64,000 nt of DNA from assembly GCF_011806425.1 (NCBI RefSeq), contig NZ_JAATOV010000004.1, forward strand, positions 62,001-126,000, in the 5' to 3' direction. The notes under the pieces are model-generated. The model was not told the DNA's origin. It made no database searches and saw only the letters and a list, made by a program, of their open reading frames with translations. Shown piece by piece: positions 24,908 to 34,343 of the stretch. Numbering within the stretch: the stretch's first letter is position 1; each line of letters opens with the position of its first letter. This stretch comes from Thalassospira lucentensis. Its GTDB lineage: Bacteria > Pseudomonadota > Alphaproteobacteria > Rhodospirillales > Thalassospiraceae. Position numbers and translations under genes: made by a program.

Positions 24908-26662
24908 TTAGCGTGAAATCAGGAAGGCTTCGATATCGACATCGTCGCACTGTTCGGGCTGAAGGAACTTTTTTCCATATTCAAGGTACGTGCCGCTGAT
25001 CAGGAACAGTTCGAACAGGTCATTATCAATCTCGCCCTTATCACGCATATCGCCCAAGATCGCGATGCATTCAGACATACGCTTGGGGCGTTTATAGGGG
25101 CGGTCAACAGCGGTTAGGGCTTCGAAAATGTCGGCAATCACCATCACCTTTTCGAGAATACCCATTTCATCGCCGGTCATGCCATGCGGATAGCCAGACC
25201 CGTTCATTTTTTCATGATGGTTGCCCGCAATCGCCGGAATACGTTGCAGTTCATTGGGATAAGGCAATTGCGCCAGCATATCCTGTGTGACGACAACGTG
25301 GTCATTGATCACTTGGCGTTCTTCGGCCGTCAGGGTGCCGCGCGCGATCGACAGGTTATAAAGTTCGCCGCGGTTAAAGCCCTGATAGACCTGATCTTCG
25401 CGATCCATCAAAAGGTTTTCAGCCCCCGCTTCGCGCAAGGACGCCAAATCAGCATCACTTAACCGCTGGTTTTCCGCCCATGATAGCCCGACCGTGCGAT
25501 CAAAATGGCGCACCCATGTTTGCCCGGCAATATCATGCAAGGCATCGATGGTTTCGCCGCCCAGTTCGGCATCGCCAATATTGGCGTCCGCCACCATGGC
25601 AAATTGGGTTTCAAGTTCCGTCACCCTTTTGTTGAAATCAGCATCGCAGGTATCGGCATCTTCGCCCGCGAGTTTGCGTTTAAGCATGTCGATTTCAGCA
25701 TCACGGCGCAGGACTTCGAACCGGGTGCGGATTTCGTGAATACGGTTATGGATGGTTTCAAGCTTGGTCGATTTTTCGATGACATGATCAGGGGTGATGA
25801 TCTTGCCGCAATCATGAAGCCAAGCGGCCAGATCCAGTTCATACCATTCCATATCGGTCAGATAGAAATTGGAAAACGGCCCGATTTTGTCATCCACCGC
25901 CGCCTGCGCCAGCATGCGGGCAATAACCGGCACCCGCGCGCAATGCCCCGCTGTATGGGGGGATTTGGCATCAATCGCGTTGCCCAACACCCGCACGAAA
26001 CTTTCCATCAGATCGCGCTGAGACAGCAAAAGGCGCCGGTTTTCAATCGCCACTGCCGCCTGACTGGCCAGGGCATTTATGATCGGTTCAATCGCCGGAT
26101 CAAAGGTGATGACATGGCCCGCGTCATCCCGGGCATTGATCAGTTGCAGCACACCAATCACACGTCCGGCACTGCTTTTAAGCGGGACGGTTAGAAACGA
26201 TTTTGATCGATAGCCGGTTTCCGCATCAAAGGCGCGTGTGCCGGTAAAATCAAATCCGTCGGCGGAATACGCATCTTCGATGTTAATCGCCTTGCCACTC
26301 AGCGCGACATAGGTGGCGATATTGCGATGATTGGGATGCCCATCAGCATCATAAAGCGGAAGGGGTGGAAACGGTTTGTGCTGTTCGCGCCCGGAAACAA
26401 AGAAGGTATTGAGCGTATCGTTCATAAGGATACGAAACTGAAGTTCGGTTTCTTCTTTGTTGACGAGATAGAGCGACCCACCATCCGCATTGGTAAATTC
26501 GCGTGCGGCCATGAGGATTTTTTGGTTCAGCTCGGCGCGGCCTTGCGGGGCAGAAAGCGAGATCCCCAAATCAACAAGCTGTGCGAGGTGATTGGCGTCT
26601 GCATCGCGGTTTTTGGCCCCGTTAGGCCGGTGACCTTTTGCCCCATCGCCTTGGCGCGTCAT
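24908..26662 (-). CDS. GAF / HD-GYP domain phosphodiesterase
   Basis: A 584-aa cytoplasmic protein. A GAF sensor (about residues 25-212) precedes an HD-GYP catalytic domain that hydrolyses cyclic di-GMP. Metal-site elements are present: His240 in AGHCARV, HD at 283-284 (LHDCGKIITPDH), NDH around 455, HH at 482-483 in NHHEKMNGSGYP, and the later ADIFEA Asp. Between the HD motif and the usual LTxEE helix lies an insertion of about 140 residues (about 302-442), partly coiled coil, not seen in standard HD-GYP domains. No membrane segment is visible. It is a stand-alone gene divergent from purB. Confidence 0.9.
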   Translation of the reverse strand: MTRQGDGAKGHRPNGAKNRDADANHLAQLVDLGISLSAPQGRAELNQKILMAAREFTNADGGSLYLVNKEETELQFRILMNDTLNTFFVSGREQHKPFPPLPLYDADGHPNHRNIATYVALSGKAINIEDAYSADGFDFTGTRAFDAETGYRSKSFLTVPLKSSAGRVIGVLQLINARDDAGHVITFDPAIEPIINALASQAAVAIENRRLLLSQRDLMESFVRVLGNAIDAKSPHTAGHCARVPVIARMLAQAAVDDKIGPFSNFYLTDMEWYELDLAAWLHDCGKIITPDHVIEKSTKLETIHNRIHEIRTRFEVLRRDAEIDMLKRKLAGEDADTCDADFNKRVTELETQFAMVADANIGDAELGGETIDALHDIAGQTWVRHFDRTVGLSWAENQRLSDADLASLREAGAENLLMDREDQVYQGFNRGELYNLSIARGTLTAEERQVINDHVVVTQDMLAQLPYPNELQRIPAIAGNHHEKMNGSGYPHGMTGDEMGILEKVMVIADIFEALTAVDRPYKRPKRMSECIAILGDMRDKGEIDNDLFELFLISGTYLEYGKKFLQPEQCDDVDIEAFLISR

Positions 26663-26963
26663 TTATTTTCTGCCCACTCATACTCACGGATGATCAGAAC
26701 GCCTTATACCGGCGCAATCTATTAGCATTCAGTATTCTATATAAGTTGCCCTAATTCGAACAGAAGACAATCTTTGAAGCGGTAAAAAAGGGATCATATC
26801 CCGGCTATAACCGTCTGCAGACTTGCCAATTGGGCCGGAATGGACTATCCGACCCGGTGAAAGCGTGCCGGGCTGATCATCGCGTTCTTCATCACGCGCC
26901 CCGATCATGATGATCATTCAGATCATTTTCTGGCACCCAACCAAATTGCCCGGAGGCGACCGC
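26663..26963. other. intergenic region, HD-GYP to purB
   Basis: About 300 bp divergent promoter region. A short CCCGG/CCGGG dyad lies near 26850-26870 and CGGAGGCG (RBS) precedes purB. Frames open through part of it but none has coding character. Confidence 0.5.
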
Positions 26964-28274
26964 ATGATCCCGCGTTATTCCCGTCCACAGATGACTGCTA
27001 TCTGGGAACCGGCGAACAAATTCCGTATCTGGTTTGAAATCGAAGCCCACGCTGCTGACAAGCTGGCCGAGCTTGGTGTTATTCCAAAAGAGTCCGCCAA
27101 GCTGGTTTGGGAAAAAGGTGACAAACCTTATACCCAGGACCGTATTGATCGCATCGACGGTATCGAAGCAGAAGTCAAACATGACGTGATCGCGTTTTTG
27201 ACCGAACTGTCTGAACAGGTCGGCGAAGAAGCCCGCTTTGTCCATCAGGGCATGACCAGCTCGGACGTGCTTGATACCTGCTTTAACGTTCAGTTGACCC
27301 AAGCAACCGATATCCTGCTTGAAGACATGGACAAGCTGTTGGCAGCGCTTAAAAAGCGCGCCTATGAAACCAAAGACGTGCCTTGCATGGGCCGTTCGCA
27401 CGGCATCCACGCAGAGCCGGTCACCTTTGGGCTTAAGCTTGCAACGTTCTATGCCGAATTCAAACGTAACCGCGATCGTTTGGTTGCTGCGCGCGAAGAA
27501 ATCGCCACCTGCGCGATTTCCGGTGCGGTTGGCACCTTTGCCAACATCGATCCGAGCGTTGAAGAACATGTCAGCGAGAAACTCGGCCTGAAACCAGAGC
27601 CGGTTTCAACCCAGGTTATCCCGCGTGACCGTCATGCGGCCTATTTCGCGACCCTTGGCGTGATTGCGTCCTCGATCGAGCATCTGGCAACCGAAATTCG
27701 CCACCTGCAGCGCACCGAAGTACGTGAAGTTGAAGAGTTCTTCTCTAAGGGGCAAAAGGGCTCCTCGGCGATGCCGCACAAACGTAACCCGGTTCTGACC
27801 GAAAACCTGACCGGTCTTGCCCGTCTGGTTCGTTCAATGGCCCTGCCGGCGATGGAAAACGTTGCGCTTTGGCATGAACGCGACATTTCGCACAGCTCGG
27901 TCGAGCGTAACATCGGTCCAGATGCGACCGTGACGCTTGATTTTGCTTTGATGCGTTTGGCCAATGTGGTTGAGAACCTTGTCATCTATCCGGAACGAAT
28001 GGACGAGATCCTTAATCAGATGGGTGGTTTGGTCTTCTCGCAGCGTGTGCTGCTGACCCTGACCCAATATGGCGTATCGCGCGAAGATTCTTATCGTATC
28101 GTTCAGCGCAACGCGATGAAGGTCTGGAACCGTGAAGGCGATCTTTTGTCGCTTTTGAAAACCGACGAAGACGTGACCGGCAAAATCCCGATGGATAAGC
28201 TTGAAGCGCTGTTTGACCTTGGTTACCACACCAAGCATGTGGACACGATCTTTGCCCGCGTCTTTGCCGACTAA
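26964..28274 (+). CDS. purB: adenylosuccinate lyase
   Basis: A 436-aa enzyme of the fumarase/aspartase superfamily. It cleaves adenylosuccinate to AMP and SAICAR to AICAR in purine synthesis. The signature loop GSSAMPHKRNP is intact (about residues 265-275), and the catalytic His region TSSDVLDT and GRSHGIHAEP are present. ATG 26964 with CGGAGG 8 nt upstream matches the normal N-terminus MIPRYSRPQM; an upstream extension is rejected. It is monocistronic with a strong terminator, apart from the purCSQL operon 12 kb away. Confidence 0.96.
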   Translation: MIPRYSRPQMTAIWEPANKFRIWFEIEAHAADKLAELGVIPKESAKLVWEKGDKPYTQDRIDRIDGIEAEVKHDVIAFLTELSEQVGEEARFVHQGMTSSDVLDTCFNVQLTQATDILLEDMDKLLAALKKRAYETKDVPCMGRSHGIHAEPVTFGLKLATFYAEFKRNRDRLVAAREEIATCAISGAVGTFANIDPSVEEHVSEKLGLKPEPVSTQVIPRDRHAAYFATLGVIASSIEHLATEIRHLQRTEVREVEEFFSKGQKGSSAMPHKRNPVLTENLTGLARLVRSMALPAMENVALWHERDISHSSVERNIGPDATVTLDFALMRLANVVENLVIYPERMDEILNQMGGLVFSQRVLLTLTQYGVSREDSYRIVQRNAMKVWNREGDLLSLLKTDEDVTGKIPMDKLEALFDLGYHTKHVDTIFARVFAD

Positions 28275-28296
28275 GGCAAGCCACGGACATTAAAAC

Positions 28297-28333
28297 AAAG
28301 CCCCGGTTCGTTTTAAACGACCGGGGCTTTTTG
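28297..28333. terminator. bidirectional terminator (purB / araB)
   Basis: A long stem, AAAGCCCCGGTTCGTTTT paired with AAACGACCGGGGCTTT apart from one bulged T, with TTTTTGTTG on the plus side and a GTTTT run on the minus side. It serves purB and the convergent araB. Confidence 0.9.
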
Positions 28334-28383
28334 TTGTGTTTTTGAATGATCAAACGACGTTGTCGCGACAGTCTTTGGGGCGG

Positions 28384-29955
28384 TTAACCGCCAATACGAA
28401 AGGCGCGAAGACGCGGCAAGATGCTTCCAAGATCAAGCGGATCACCTTGGCCAAAGCCCATATAGATCGCGCGGAAGATGTCAAACAACTCGTTATAGGT
28501 TTCAACCGCCTCAGGCCGCGGATTGATGATGCGCGGCTTGGGTGCCAGGCGTTGCTGTGCGGTTGCGATGTCAGCGATGGCACCACATGCGACGGATGCC
28601 ATAATGCATGACCCCACCCCGGTTGGGGAGCTTTCAGGCACATGTACCGGACGGTTTAACACATCGGCATAAACCTGATTTAGAACGTCGTTCTTTTGCG
28701 GAATGCCACCGCCATTCACAACATGGCGAATTTTCATGCCGCATTGTTCCATCCGGTCATGGATGATGCGGGTGTGCATTGCCATGCCTTCGATGGCGGC
28801 GTGAAGTTCGTCTTCGGCCTCGTGGCCCAAATCCCACCCCAGCGTTATGCCGCCCAAATCAGGACGGACCAGAACGGTGCGGTCGCCATTATCCCAAGGC
28901 AGGCGCAAAAGACCGGTTTGACCGGGGCGATAGGCATCCAATCCTTGCATCAAGGTTGGCAAATCGCGGCCCGACCGTCTGGCGATGGCTTCGAACACGT
29001 CGCCGGTTGCCGACTGGCCGGCTTCGATGCCGGTTGTTTCGGGCGTGACACTGCCCGGTACAACGCCGCAAATGCCCGGTACCGGAACCACATCATCAGG
29101 TGCGATGGCAATAAAGCAGGTCGAGGTGCCAACCACATTGACCACATCGCCCTGCGTGCCGCCACTGCCCAGCGCATCCCAATGGGCATCAAACGCGCCA
29201 AACGGGATCGGGATGCCGGGTTTCAGGCCCAGTTTTTCTGCCCATTCTTCAGACAGATACCCGGCGACTTCCGGTGCCATGCCAAAGCGGCCTTCAAGCT
29301 TTTGATTGATGCCATCCAACAACGGATCAACGCGCGACAAGAAGTCCTGTGATGGGTAGCCGCCCCATTTGGGGTTCCACATCCATTTATGCCCCATCGC
29401 ACAAATCGAGCGGGGAATATCCGCAATGGCCTTAACCCCCGACAGGGTCGCAGCCACCATGTCGCAATGTTCAAGAGCGGTCGCGACTTGATCACGTTTG
29501 TCCGGATTGTGGCGCAGGAAATGCAACAGCTTGGCATAGCCCCATTCATGGGAATATGTGCCGCCGCACCAGTCCAGCGCTTCGAGGCCTTCGCGGCGCG
29601 CCAATGCGGTGATTTCTTCGGCCTCGGCATGGGCAGAATGATCGGCCCAAAGATAATAATCAGCCAGTGGCTGTAAGTTTTTATCGACCACCACAACGCT
29701 TGATCCGGTGGTATCCGCCGCAAAGGCCGCGATGTCATGGCCATTAATGCCCGCCGCCTTGATCGCACCACGGGTCGCGCGGACAAGGGATGCCATATGA
29801 TCGGCATGGGCTTGGCGCGCCATCAACGGATCGGCCGGGTTTCGATGCAGCGGATAGCCTTCTGAGACAGATGCAACGGTCGCACCGCTTTCGCAGTCCA
29901 TCAGGGTGACGCGGACGCTCAGTGTGCCAAAATCGGCACCGGCAACATAGGTCAT
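28384..29955 (-). CDS. araB: ribulokinase (FGGY carbohydrate kinase)
   Basis: A 523-aa FGGY kinase with L-ribulokinase features: N-terminal GADFGTLSVRVTLMD phosphate-binding loop, AFAADTTGSSVVVVD, FGAFDAHWDALGSGG with the catalytic Asp, and the C-terminal NGGGIPQKNDVLNQVYADV adenine-site motif. It phosphorylates ribulose-type ketopentoses at C5. It is the last gene of the deoR-ABC-araD-araB operon, 11 bp after araD. No L-arabinose isomerase is nearby, so the physiological substrate may be a ketopentose reached by another route. Confidence 0.92.
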   Translation of the reverse strand: MTYVAGADFGTLSVRVTLMDCESGATVASVSEGYPLHRNPADPLMARQAHADHMASLVRATRGAIKAAGINGHDIAAFAADTTGSSVVVVDKNLQPLADYYLWADHSAHAEAEEITALARREGLEALDWCGGTYSHEWGYAKLLHFLRHNPDKRDQVATALEHCDMVAATLSGVKAIADIPRSICAMGHKWMWNPKWGGYPSQDFLSRVDPLLDGINQKLEGRFGMAPEVAGYLSEEWAEKLGLKPGIPIPFGAFDAHWDALGSGGTQGDVVNVVGTSTCFIAIAPDDVVPVPGICGVVPGSVTPETTGIEAGQSATGDVFEAIARRSGRDLPTLMQGLDAYRPGQTGLLRLPWDNGDRTVLVRPDLGGITLGWDLGHEAEDELHAAIEGMAMHTRIIHDRMEQCGMKIRHVVNGGGIPQKNDVLNQVYADVLNRPVHVPESSPTGVGSCIMASVACGAIADIATAQQRLAPKPRIINPRPEAVETYNELFDIFRAIYMGFGQGDPLDLGSILPRLRAFRIGG

Positions 29956-29966
29956 GGGGTTATCTC

Positions 29967-30671
29967 TCAGTTCTGTCCATAGGTCGCGTTTTCACCATGC
30001 TTGCGCAGGTAATGGCGATCCAGAAGTTCCTGTGAAATGGGCGATGCGGACGGTGAAATGGTCAAGGTATGCCAGGCCATTTTTGCGACTTCTTCAAGGA
30101 TCATCGCGTTTAAAACGGCACTTTCAAGCGTATCGCCCCAAACAAAGGGACCATGCCCGGCAACCAAGGCAGCAGGAATTTCAAGCGGGTCACGCCCCGC
30201 AACCGATTCAACAATCACATCCCCGGTTGCCGCGACGTAGCGCGTTTTGATTTCTTCGGGGGTCAAATGGCGGGTGACAGGGATCGTGCCATGGAAATAA
30301 TCGGCATGCGTCGTGCCGAGCGGAATGATCGGCTGGCAGGCCTGTGCCATGATGGTGGCATAGGTCGAATGGGTGTGGATAATGGCGCCAACGCCATCAA
30401 ACGCACGGTAAAGTGCCAGATGCGTTTCAAGATCAGATGATGGACGATACAGGTTGGTTTGGCTGCGACCATCAAGGTCACACACCACCATATGATCGGC
30501 TGTCATATCGTCATAGGGCACACCGCTTGGCTTAATAGCAAGAAGACCACTTTCGCGATCAATGCCGCTGGCGTTGCCAAAGGTTGCCTTGACCAGTCCG
30601 TGTCGAACGGTTGCAAGGTTCGCGTTAAGCACATTCGCTTTCAGCGTATCAAGGTTCATGGTGGTCATCAT
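29967..30671 (-). CDS. araD: L-ribulose-5-phosphate 4-epimerase (class II aldolase family)
   Basis: A 234-aa protein. Zn-binding His of the class II aldolase fold appear in IIHTHSTYATIMAQ (about residues 97-110) and in the C-terminal GHGPFVWG (about 173-180). TTHADYFHG and KATFGNASGID match AraD/UlaF/SgbE rather than fuculose aldolase. It converts L-ribulose-5-P to D-xylulose-5-P for the pentose phosphate pathway. The start is uncertain among three near ATGs (30671, 30668, 30659), none with a strong SD. It is directly upstream of araB. Confidence 0.9.
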   Translation of the reverse strand: MMTTMNLDTLKANVLNANLATVRHGLVKATFGNASGIDRESGLLAIKPSGVPYDDMTADHMVVCDLDGRSQTNLYRPSSDLETHLALYRAFDGVGAIIHTHSTYATIMAQACQPIIPLGTTHADYFHGTIPVTRHLTPEEIKTRYVAATGDVIVESVAGRDPLEIPAALVAGHGPFVWGDTLESAVLNAMILEEVAKMAWHTLTISPSASPISQELLDRHYLRKHGENATYGQN

Positions 30672-30695
30672 CCGGTATCAGAGAAAGTCAAATTA

Positions 30696-30722
30696 ATGGT
30701 GCGCCGACGCGCGGCGCACCAT
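30696..30722. other. intercistronic hairpin between binding protein and araD
   Basis: A perfect 11-bp stem (ATGGTGCGCCG/CGGCGCACCAT, loop of 5) without a U-tract, just after the binding-protein gene on the minus strand. Such hairpins often protect the 3' end of an abundant binding-protein transcript from exonucleases and lower the expression of downstream genes. Function is inferred. Confidence 0.65.
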
Positions 30723-30733
30723 GTCAACGAAGC

Positions 30734-31714
30734 TTAACGCTTAGCTGTCCAACCTTTGTATTCGTCAAGGTTGTCAGCGGTGATCAGCATCGGTTCGATC
30801 AGGACGGTCGGTTCTTCTGGGCGTTCGCCCTGGTAGAATGCGTAACCCATATCAAGCGCACGGCCTGCCATGGTGTACGGGTCCTGTGAAGCAGATGCCT
30901 TAAACAAAGAATCCGCCTGTGCCAGGCTGGCTTCGGTGTCTGGTGCACCGTCAACGCCGGTAATGATCAGATTGGTCCGGCCCAACTGCTTGGCAGCAAG
31001 TTGCGCACCAAGACCCATCGGATCATTGGCTGCAAAGACAGCGTCAATATTGTCAAAGCGGGTCAAAAGGCCCTGCATTGCCTGCAGGCCGCCATCACGC
31101 GAACCTTGGCCGTTCTGATCATCAGAAAGAACGGTGATGCCGTCTGCCGATTTAAAGACTTCTGAGCACCCTTTGAAGCGATCGTTCAGCGAAGACGAAG
31201 ACGGGCCTTTGATGATGGCAACATTGCCCTTACCGTCAAGCTGATCGACGATATATTCACATGCCTTGCGGCCTGCGGCGATATTGTCGGTCATGACCGT
31301 AACGTCGGCACCCGGTGCAGAAACGTCAAAAGCGGAAATGACGATACCAGCATTTTTTGCACGCATGACAGCCGGGGCAATTGCCTCTTCGTCAACGGCA
31401 TTGAGCATGATGATATCAACGCCTTTGGCGATGAAGCTGTCGATCTGGCTGACCTGTTTATTCAGATCATAGTCAGCAGATACCGAGGTGATGTCGACAT
31501 CAGGATTGATGGCGCGTGCGTGGTCTTCGATGCCTTTGATGGTGGCAACAAAGAACGGGTTGCCCAAAAGACCAACAGAGATGCCGATGCTTTCGAGTTT
31601 TTTATCGTCGGCCTGTGCCGCAGACGGCATCAAGCCGCCCGCCAAGGTGGCCGCAAGTGCCGTACCCATCATCATTTTTTTGAGTACCGGCATCAGATTC
31701 TTGGTGATTTGCAT
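30734..31714 (-). CDS. sugar ABC transporter periplasmic binding protein (RbsB-like)
   Basis: A 326-aa Peripla_BP_4-type protein. The signal peptide (LKKMMMGTALAATLAGGLMPSAAQA, cleavage near residue 35) precedes GISVGLLGNPFFVATIKGIEDHA, the classic RbsB-like first strand and helix. The C-lobe motifs DAVFAANDPMGLGA and ITGVDGAPDTEA are typical. It binds a monosaccharide, pentose-like by context. A perfect AGGAGG 6 nt before ATG 31714 predicts high expression, and a stabilising hairpin follows the gene. Confidence 0.93.
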   Translation of the reverse strand: MQITKNLMPVLKKMMMGTALAATLAGGLMPSAAQADDKKLESIGISVGLLGNPFFVATIKGIEDHARAINPDVDITSVSADYDLNKQVSQIDSFIAKGVDIIMLNAVDEEAIAPAVMRAKNAGIVISAFDVSAPGADVTVMTDNIAAGRKACEYIVDQLDGKGNVAIIKGPSSSSLNDRFKGCSEVFKSADGITVLSDDQNGQGSRDGGLQAMQGLLTRFDNIDAVFAANDPMGLGAQLAAKQLGRTNLIITGVDGAPDTEASLAQADSLFKASASQDPYTMAGRALDMGYAFYQGERPEEPTVLIEPMLITADNLDEYKGWTAKR

Positions 31715-31756
31715 TTTTTCCTCCTAGATTGATATGCATTCTTGTCATTGAGAGAG

Positions 31757-32740
31757 TTAGGTGCGGCTACCGCTTTTGAGGCGGTACCGATCAAGGGAAA
31801 CGGCTGCGATAATGACGAGCCCCTTAATGATGAATTGCCAAATGTCGGAAACACCGGTCAGGATCAGGCCATTGGTCAGAACCGCAATGATCAGCGCGCC
31901 AACCAAGGTGCCCCAGATAGAACCGACACCGCCAACAAAGCTGGTGCCGCCAAGGATCACGGCCGCAATCGCATCAAGTTCATACGCCTGACCAAGTTGC
32001 AGGCCGTTGGCCGCATAAAGCCGCGCGGCCGACATGATGCCGCCAACCCCGGCCAGGAAACCGGACGCGCCATACACAAACAGCAGCACGACGGAAACTT
32101 TAATCCCGGTCAAACGGGCGGCTTCGTGGTTACCGCCGATGGCGTAAATCCACGTGCCCAGAACCGTGCGGCGCAGGATGAACCAGCTCAACACGATGAC
32201 GGTCAAGGCGATCAGTGCGAGTATGGGAATCCCCAAAATGGAACCATTGCCGATAACCGCGAACGGAAGCTGCCCGTTAAAGACGGTGGTATCTTCGCCC
32301 ATCAGTCGGGCAATACCGCGCACGGCCGTTAAGGATCCCAAGGTGATAATAAACGGCGGCAGTGCCAATAACGCAATCAAAGCACCATTCACGAGGCCAA
32401 ACATCAACCCCAACGCCATTCCAGCAGGAATGGCCATCCAGCCGATACCAGGCACGAGCGAGACAATCAAAGCGCCCATGGCAGAAGCGGCAAGAACAGA
32501 ACCAACAGACAGGTCAATCCCGCCGGTCAGGATCACAAAGGTCATCCCCGCAGCCAGCACGATATTAATCGAAGCCTGCTGCATCACGATGGACAGGTTG
32601 TTCACTGAAAGAAACTTACCCGTCAGAAGCTGGAACCCAACGGCCAGCAGGATCAGAACCGGCAGCATGCCCAGCGCCCTGATCACGCTTTGTATGTTCA
32701 TGCTGTTGTTCTTGTTTTGGGCATCAGTGATGTTGGTCAC
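31757..32740 (-). CDS. sugar ABC transporter permease (RbsC-like)
   Basis: A 327-aa BPD_transp_2 permease with about 8-10 hydrophobic segments. GMTFVILTGGIDLSVGSVLA and the GGNxxAARLTGI coupling-type loop are diagnostic, as is the late AVILGGTSFVGGVGSIWGTLVGALI. GTG 32740 is chosen because GGAG lies 8 nt upstream and it sits 25 bp after the ATPase gene; ATG 32701 is the alternative. Upstream in-frame codons overlap the ATPase and are rejected. Confidence 0.9.
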   Translation of the reverse strand: MTNITDAQNKNNSMNIQSVIRALGMLPVLILLAVGFQLLTGKFLSVNNLSIVMQQASINIVLAAGMTFVILTGGIDLSVGSVLAASAMGALIVSLVPGIGWMAIPAGMALGLMFGLVNGALIALLALPPFIITLGSLTAVRGIARLMGEDTTVFNGQLPFAVIGNGSILGIPILALIALTVIVLSWFILRRTVLGTWIYAIGGNHEAARLTGIKVSVVLLFVYGASGFLAGVGGIMSAARLYAANGLQLGQAYELDAIAAVILGGTSFVGGVGSIWGTLVGALIIAVLTNGLILTGVSDIWQFIIKGLVIIAAVSLDRYRLKSGSRT

Positions 32741-32765
32741 GACTTGGTCTCCATCTTTTAGGGAG

Positions 32766-34343
32766 TCAGGATAAGGCTGCTTGCGCGGGTGCGGTTTGAC
32801 GGGGGTGATTGCCAGCCGGGCCGGACGACGGGCCGGTCGAAAGACGCATGATGTCTTCTTGTTCAATCGCCTTGCCGTCTTTTGGGGATATCTCGCCAGC
32901 GATGACACCTTCACGCATGACCAGCACGCGATCAGACACACCAATGATTTCGGGCAGTTCGCTTGAAATCATCACAATCGCAATACCCTGCTGTGCCAAG
33001 CCATCAATCAAACGATAGATTTCCGATTTCGCCCCGACATCAACACCACGCGTTGGCTCATCAAGAATGATCACCTTGGGCTTGGCTTCCAGCAGGCGGG
33101 CAAGCAGGACTTTTTGCTGATTGCCCCCAGAAAGCGCGCCAACCGTAATTTTTGCGGATGGTGATTTGATTCCGAGATTTTCAAACGACTGGCGTGCGCG
33201 GGTTTCTTCCTTGCCAAAACGGCGAATACCACCCGGACCAGAATCGCTTTCCATCACGGAAATGTTGATGTTGTCGGAAATCGTCATATCCAGAAACAGA
33301 CCAAGTTCCTTACGGTCCTCGGTCAAATACGCAATGCCTTCGGCCAGCGCGTCGCGTGGGGATTTTGGCGTGACGTCCTTGCCGTTCAAAAACACCTTGC
33401 CCGATACAGCCGGGTCCGCACCATAAATCAGACGCGCAAGTTCGGTTCGACCAGAACCGACAAGCCCGGCAATGCCCAGAACTTCGCCGTGATGAACATC
33501 AAACGAGCAATCCTTGACCAAAGCCGCATCAGTCATGCCTTTGACCGACAGCACGATGTCACGTTCCCCGGTGTGGGGTTTGTGTTCCTTGGTATAGAAG
33601 GTCGACATATCGCGCCCAACCATCATCGACACAAGGCGTTCGGCATTAAGCTCGTCATGTTCAAGCGTACCGACATAGTTTCCGTCGCGCAGAACCGAGC
33701 ACCGATCAGACAGGCGATAGATTTCTTCCATCCGGTGGGAAATATAAATGATTGCGATGCCTTCGGCCTTTAAACCCGCGATCACGTCAAACAGCTTTTC
33801 GGTTTCGCTGCTTGATAAAGACGTGGTCGGTTCATCCATGACGATGATCCGCGCCCCGCGCGACATGCCGCGCGCAATTTCGACCAACTGACGTTCGCCA
33901 AGTGACAGGGATGCCACCTGTGTCGATGCACTGAACTTTACGCCCAGACGTTCGAGGATCGGGGTTGTTTCATCGCGCATCGCAGCACGGTCAACAATGC
34001 CACGGCGTGTGCGTTCATTGCCCAAAAAGACGTTCTCAGCTACCGTCAGATTGGGTGCGAGCGTCAATTCCTGATAAATCACGGCAATGCCATTGGCCTG
34101 GGAAATTTTGGGGTTCCCGGTCTGAATGGGGGTGCCATTGATGCGGATATCACCGCCAGCATCGGGCGTATAAGCACCCGACAGGATTTTCATCAGTGTT
34201 GATTTGCCAGCACCGTTTTCTCCCATCAGGGCGTGGACTTCGCCGCCATAGGCCGTGAGCGATACGCCTGACAGCGCGACAACCGACCCGAAGGTCTTGG
34301 AAATGTCGCGCATCTCAAGCAAAGGGTGTTCTTGTGGGGTCAT
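32766..34343 (-). CDS. sugar ABC transporter ATP-binding protein (RbsA/AraG-like)
   Basis: A 525-aa fusion of two ABC domains. Domain 1 has Walker [10 protein letters not shown] (about residue 43), signature SLGERQLVE and Walker [12 protein letters not shown]. Domain 2 (from about residue 265) has the degenerate Walker [11 protein letters not shown] common in this family, LSGGNQQKV and [16 protein letters not shown]. The single chain energises the RbsC-like permease dimer. ATG 34343 overlaps the deoR stop by 4 nt, so the two are translationally coupled. A Pro/Ala-rich C-terminal tail is present. Confidence 0.93.
   Translation of the reverse strand: MTPQEHPLLEMRDISKTFGSVVALSGVSLTAYGGEVHALMGENGAGKSTLMKILSGAYTPDAGGDIRINGTPIQTGNPKISQANGIAVIYQELTLAPNLTVAENVFLGNERTRRGIVDRAAMRDETTPILERLGVKFSASTQVASLSLGERQLVEIARGMSRGARIIVMDEPTTSLSSSETEKLFDVIAGLKAEGIAIIYISHRMEEIYRLSDRCSVLRDGNYVGTLEHDELNAERLVSMMVGRDMSTFYTKEHKPHTGERDIVLSVKGMTDAALVKDCSFDVHHGEVLGIAGLVGSGRTELARLIYGADPAVSGKVFLNGKDVTPKSPRDALAEGIAYLTEDRKELGLFLDMTISDNINISVMESDSGPGGIRRFGKEETRARQSFENLGIKSPSAKITVGALSGGNQQKVLLARLLEAKPKVIILDEPTRGVDVGAKSEIYRLIDGLAQQGIAIVMISSELPEIIGVSDRVLVMREGVIAGEISPKDGKAIEQEDIMRLSTGPSSGPAGNHPRQTAPAQAALS

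Noticed and set aside
26840..26875. CCCGG/CCGGG dyad upstream of purB as a regulator site
   Set aside because: Only five base pairs, expected by chance in this composition.
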